This document shows, one piece after another, positions 60,869 to 64,000 of a DNA stretch of 64,000 bases (position 1 is the stretch's first letter; the number at the start of each line of letters is the position of its first letter). The notes beneath the pieces are model-generated. The model did not search any database. It was not told where the DNA came from and worked only from the letters and a program-made list of their open reading frames with translations. The translations under genes were made by a program, and so were the position numbers. Source of the DNA: Isoetes taiwanensis (Eukaryota; Streptophyta; Lycopodiopsida; Isoetales; Isoetaceae); the NCBI GenBank assembly GCA_021234155.1, contig JAJEKV010000057.1, positions 6,793,821 to 6,857,820 of the forward strand, given 5' to 3'.

Positions 60869-61439
60869 CCGGCTACCAAATGTAAATTGTCAGTTTTGTT
60901 GAAAATCCCATTTTTAGTTCTGGCGTGGTGTTTTCTTGCGATTTTGGGTGTTTTCTTGCGATTTTGGCCCTTCAATCTCTACAATCGTTGAAGAAGGGGC
61001 AGTTTTCATTTGCAATCACTAAAGAAGGGGCAGAATCTGTTAGTTAGCTTCTGTTATTCATATTGAAGCTTCTTTGCTGCAAAAGGAACAGGATCTGCAA
61101 GCTCAAGAAGAGGGGTCTGGCTCAAATAGTAGATCTTCACACAAATAGGGGATTTGAGTCGAATATCAGAGCAACAGCTTGCAGAAGCGCCTTATTGACT
61201 GCCCTACTCGACTAAATTTGGACTGCTTATGCCCTTTGCATCCCCTGCTTCCTCTGCTTGTGCTGAAAGATAAGATCTGCCCCTGTTTGCTCCACCGGAA
61301 CTGCAATTTGAGAACAAGGTCATATGTGTTGCTCGACTCTGATAGCTCAAGAACAGGGGATCTTTGGCAAAACATAGGAGACCTTCACACAAATGCAACA
61401 GATGCGCTGCCGCAAACAAGCTCTGGGGCGCTGCTATGA

Positions 61440-61560
61440 GAACATCGGCTATGGCGCTCGAACATCTACTATGGCATCGCGTATGGCACTCGAACATCTG
61501 CTATGGCGCTCTGTTATGGCATCGGATATGGTGCTCGAACAAGATGGGAAACTCTGCTAT
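61440..61560 (+). repeat. Degenerate tandem repeat of about 28-30 bp
   Basis: Units like gctatggcgctcgaacatct recur about five times with alternating gc/at variants. It is open in two frames by repeat structure only. Confidence 0.65.
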
Positions 61561-61570
61561 GGCGGCTCTA

Positions 61571-61614
61571 CACATTAGTTTCGTCATAGGCCCGACACAG
61601 ACGAAACTAATGTG
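61571..61614. other. Perfect 15-bp inverted repeat
   Basis: CACATTAGTTTCGTC (61571-61585) is exactly inverted at 61600-61614 across a 14-bp loop. It directly follows the repeats at 61440-61560. Possible element terminus. Positions 61620-63490 hold no gene I can support. Confidence 0.6.
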
Positions 61615-62796
61615 AAGGAATGCAAGCTGAAGATATCCAGAGATGTAAAGATGAGAATTGGAACCATTTTTATATTGGAGTAGTCAATACAAGTGTAGTA
61701 GCAGAGCCATAAGGAATCTTACATAATCTTTGCCATTGAAGGGAAAGCTATGGATGTGAATGTACTAATAAGGTTGGGGCAACCAAAGAAATTCCATTTC
61801 TTAATTGAGTTACAATGTTCTAGGAATGAAGAAGGTATATGACATAGATTTGGTCTAATGTCTGTGCAGTAGTTTTATAGTTATTTTCTAATATTATTCT
61901 ATGATAGGTACGAAGTACCATGATCTACTTTCTCTAATGGCCACATATATTGACTTATAAAATAGGATCACAAGCATCCTTCAAAAGGAAAGGAACAAAA
62001 TATATTCTATATTCTGCACCAGCTTCTACGGAGATAAATTATTTCATTATCCTGGGCTTTTACAGCCATTCTGGTTTCAGATTTTGGAGTGATGTAGTAT
62101 CAGCTTTTTTATGTCAAATTTGGCTTTAGATTCTGAAGCAATATAGTGGTGCACACAGTTGTCATGCATTTGTCATTGTGCTTGATAGGATTTTGTATTA
62201 GGTCTACCTTGAAAAGTCAATTTTATTGGATGTAAAACAGGTTACAATCTTTGGCTAAATCTCTATAATGATGAGAAGGTACTTGAGCCTATATATACCA
62301 TGCATCATCAAGAATATTCATTTTTCCTATCCACATAAAAGAGCAAAGGAGTTTATCAAAGGGAATTGAGTTATGAACACAGATCTAACAGCTTACAGGA
62401 CCAACATGAATATCTCTTGGATATTAGAAGTTCATGGAACACATAGGATCAAATTTTCTAACTTAAAAATAATAAGGGTTTCTTAGGTATTATTGCTCGA
62501 GCTGAGATTTTATTTGCACCAAGTTTGTGAATCATTTATGCCATTGGTTCATTATATGTCTCCTGAACTTTATGCTTGAATTTTGTTCTCAGCGCCGAGC
62601 CTCCTAATTTTCTAGTCTCATATTTCCAGGAAGCCAAAATCATGATGTGGGTAATGTTGGTGTCCATTTCCCAGTTTATTTCCCATCTATGTCATAGCAG
62701 AGTTGATTGACATGTTGAACATTATAGGCATCAACATAAAAAGTACTATAATTGCACACACTTCTATGGTCAGTTGGTCTTTGTGGACGTTAAGAA

Positions 62797-62843
62797 ACCT
62801 ATCTGTCTACCTACCTATCTACTGACCTATCTATCTATCTATT
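62797..62843. repeat. (CTAT)n microsatellite
   Basis: Imperfect CTAT/CTAC repeats, about eleven units. Confidence 0.85.
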
Positions 62844-63491
62844 TGGAAGCATGTGATCAAGAGCATATAAAAGGTGTGAGCTAGGTAAATCTTTCAAAAG
62901 AAGTTTATTAATCAAATGTAAACATTACAATGTGTACATATCTCATCTACCTGTATAAGCACAAGAAAATGCTCTTGAAACACGAGCCTAAAGTATTATG
63001 TGCTACAGCATAGGAGACTAATGTAAGAATTAATTTGAAGATGTTGAATCCAAATACAGTCCTTCATTTCTTCTCGAGGAAGGAAGATTTATAAGCCATT
63101 AGTATCTTAGTCTGGGCTACAGAAATAACATTATGAATAGACGAATAAATGACTTGGAAAATTTGCAGCCTATGATGCTCCCAGATTGACCACAGTAGCC
63201 AACCAGACCCTAGATGATGCCTTCTACGTAGTTGGAGCCCATGGCGCTAGATAGGATGATTGGCTATTCAATGTACTGTTGAATAAACTTGTAGCCAAGA
63301 CCATGCCGGTTGAACTTTTGGACCAGAAAAGAGGCAATGCTCAAGTGTTTCGACATCTGAAAGGCAAAGCAAATATACTCCAGAGATATGAAGATCATTG
63401 TGATGCCATAAGGCATTTACACACAAAAACCTATGTAAAACTTGCCATCAAAGTACAAAAACATTAGTCTATGTTGCCACTAGGAATTGAA

Positions 63492-63508
63492 CCTTGGCTC
63501 TGATACCA
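63492..63508 (-). other. Primer-binding site of an LTR retrotransposon
   Basis: The minus strand reads TGGTATCAGAGCCAAGG, the standard plant initiator-Met primer site. It lies 2 bp from the LTR end TAACA. Confidence 0.75.
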
Positions 63509-63510
63509 AT

Positions 63511-64000
63511 TGTTATGGATCACACCAATGAACCATACCTTTTATATCTTTGAATCCTTATTCAGGATTTCTTCAAACAATTTAGGGTCTTGCAATTTGT
63601 AATCCATCCAGAATTGCTACATAATCCACAATCAAATTGTTAACAATGACAAAAGATCTCTATTTGAAATAAACACAGGTCAGATAATCACAGAATATGA
63701 GTTACATGAGTGTTTCAGATTGACCAATGTTCTAGTTCACCAAAACGAGAGCTAGGTCTAGATACAATAACCAATCTATGGTAGTTTACCACCCAACCGG
63801 GTCATTCAGTGCTAAGAATTGGCAGAATTATGCAAGGCCCGACAATCAACTTCCACTGGTAGCTCCTCCCTTGAGCTAGCAGTCCTCAGTATAAAACACC
63901 AAGAGTGATAGCAATAGGTTATTGAACAGGAACAATAGAAGCCCTGGGAAAAAAGAGCAAATGAGTAGAGCAGTCTTCTTTGATCCCCTGTCACTCTTTC
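63511..64000 (-). mobile_element. 5' LTR (partial) of a minus-strand LTR retrotransposon
   Basis: On the minus strand the LTR ends ...CATAACA at 63511, next to the primer site, and its start lies beyond the window. The adjacent internal DNA (below 63490) shows no gag, so the element may be non-coding or rearranged. No matching second LTR is visible. Confidence 0.6.

Overview
This window looks like a transposon-dense segment of a land-plant nuclear genome. The signs are GT-AG introns in almost every recognisable gene, AT-rich DNA, telo-box promoter motifs (AAACCCTAA/TTAGGGTTT), plant-type LINE and Ty3/gypsy elements, a plant-style Helitron, and a fragment of a plant NIF/FCP1-like phosphatase. 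I cannot name the species. A fern or bryophyte would fit but is not proven. I see no rRNA gene, bona fide tRNA gene, CRISPR array or bacterial-type operon.

Layout. (1) 0-2.1 kb: minus-strand exons of an unidentified gene with consistent splice phases, running off the left edge. (2) 2.6-5.37 kb: 3' part of a minus-strand LINE carrying a 716-bp insertion. (3) 5.37-14.57 kb: about 2.4 tandem copies of a 3.8-kb unit holding the promoter and first exons of an unidentified gene. (4) 14.57-41.94 kb: one minus-strand Ty3/gypsy element split in two. Its RT-RNaseH-integrase part lies at 14.6-16.1 kb and its gag-protease-RT start at 39.7-41.9 kb. A second LINE copy sits in the break, and a 20.3-kb block (16151-36458) sits inside that LINE's (TA)n tail. 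The block begins CAAG and ends CTTG. It holds repeats with perfect heat-shock-element arrays, tRNA-like SINE heads, gene fragments, and a nearly complete Helitron whose N-terminus is an array of AT-hook exons. (5) 42.3-44.0 kb: another member of the heat-shock-array repeat family. (6) 44494-53890: a complete-looking DNA transposon with 24-bp perfect terminal inverted repeats and a 4-bp CCAT target duplication. It encodes a coiled-coil/RING/Ulp1-type SUMO-protease gene on the plus strand, a NIF-phosphatase fragment, and a degraded DDE-like transposase on the minus strand. (7) 54.0-60.0 kb: a second, related transposase gene (minus) diverging from a plus-strand gene with HUH (HxH) and Y-x-x-K replication-endonuclease motifs. 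A 545-bp MITE sits in that gene's stop codon, and a small ORF with a SUMO-interacting-like motif follows. (8) 60-64 kb: strong hairpins, short tandem repeats, and an LTR with a tRNA-Met primer site at the right edge.

The strongest candidates for something undescribed are the SUMO-linked TIR transposon pair with the neighbouring single-tyrosine HUH gene, the AT-hook-array Helitron, and the CAAG...CTTG elements that sit in TA microsatellites and carry 63-bp heat-shock-element arrays.

Caution: many ORFs are broken by single-base frameshifts at homopolymers, and repeat copies differ in scrambled clusters at CAG/CTG/CG-rich spots. Some apparent decay may therefore be consensus error.
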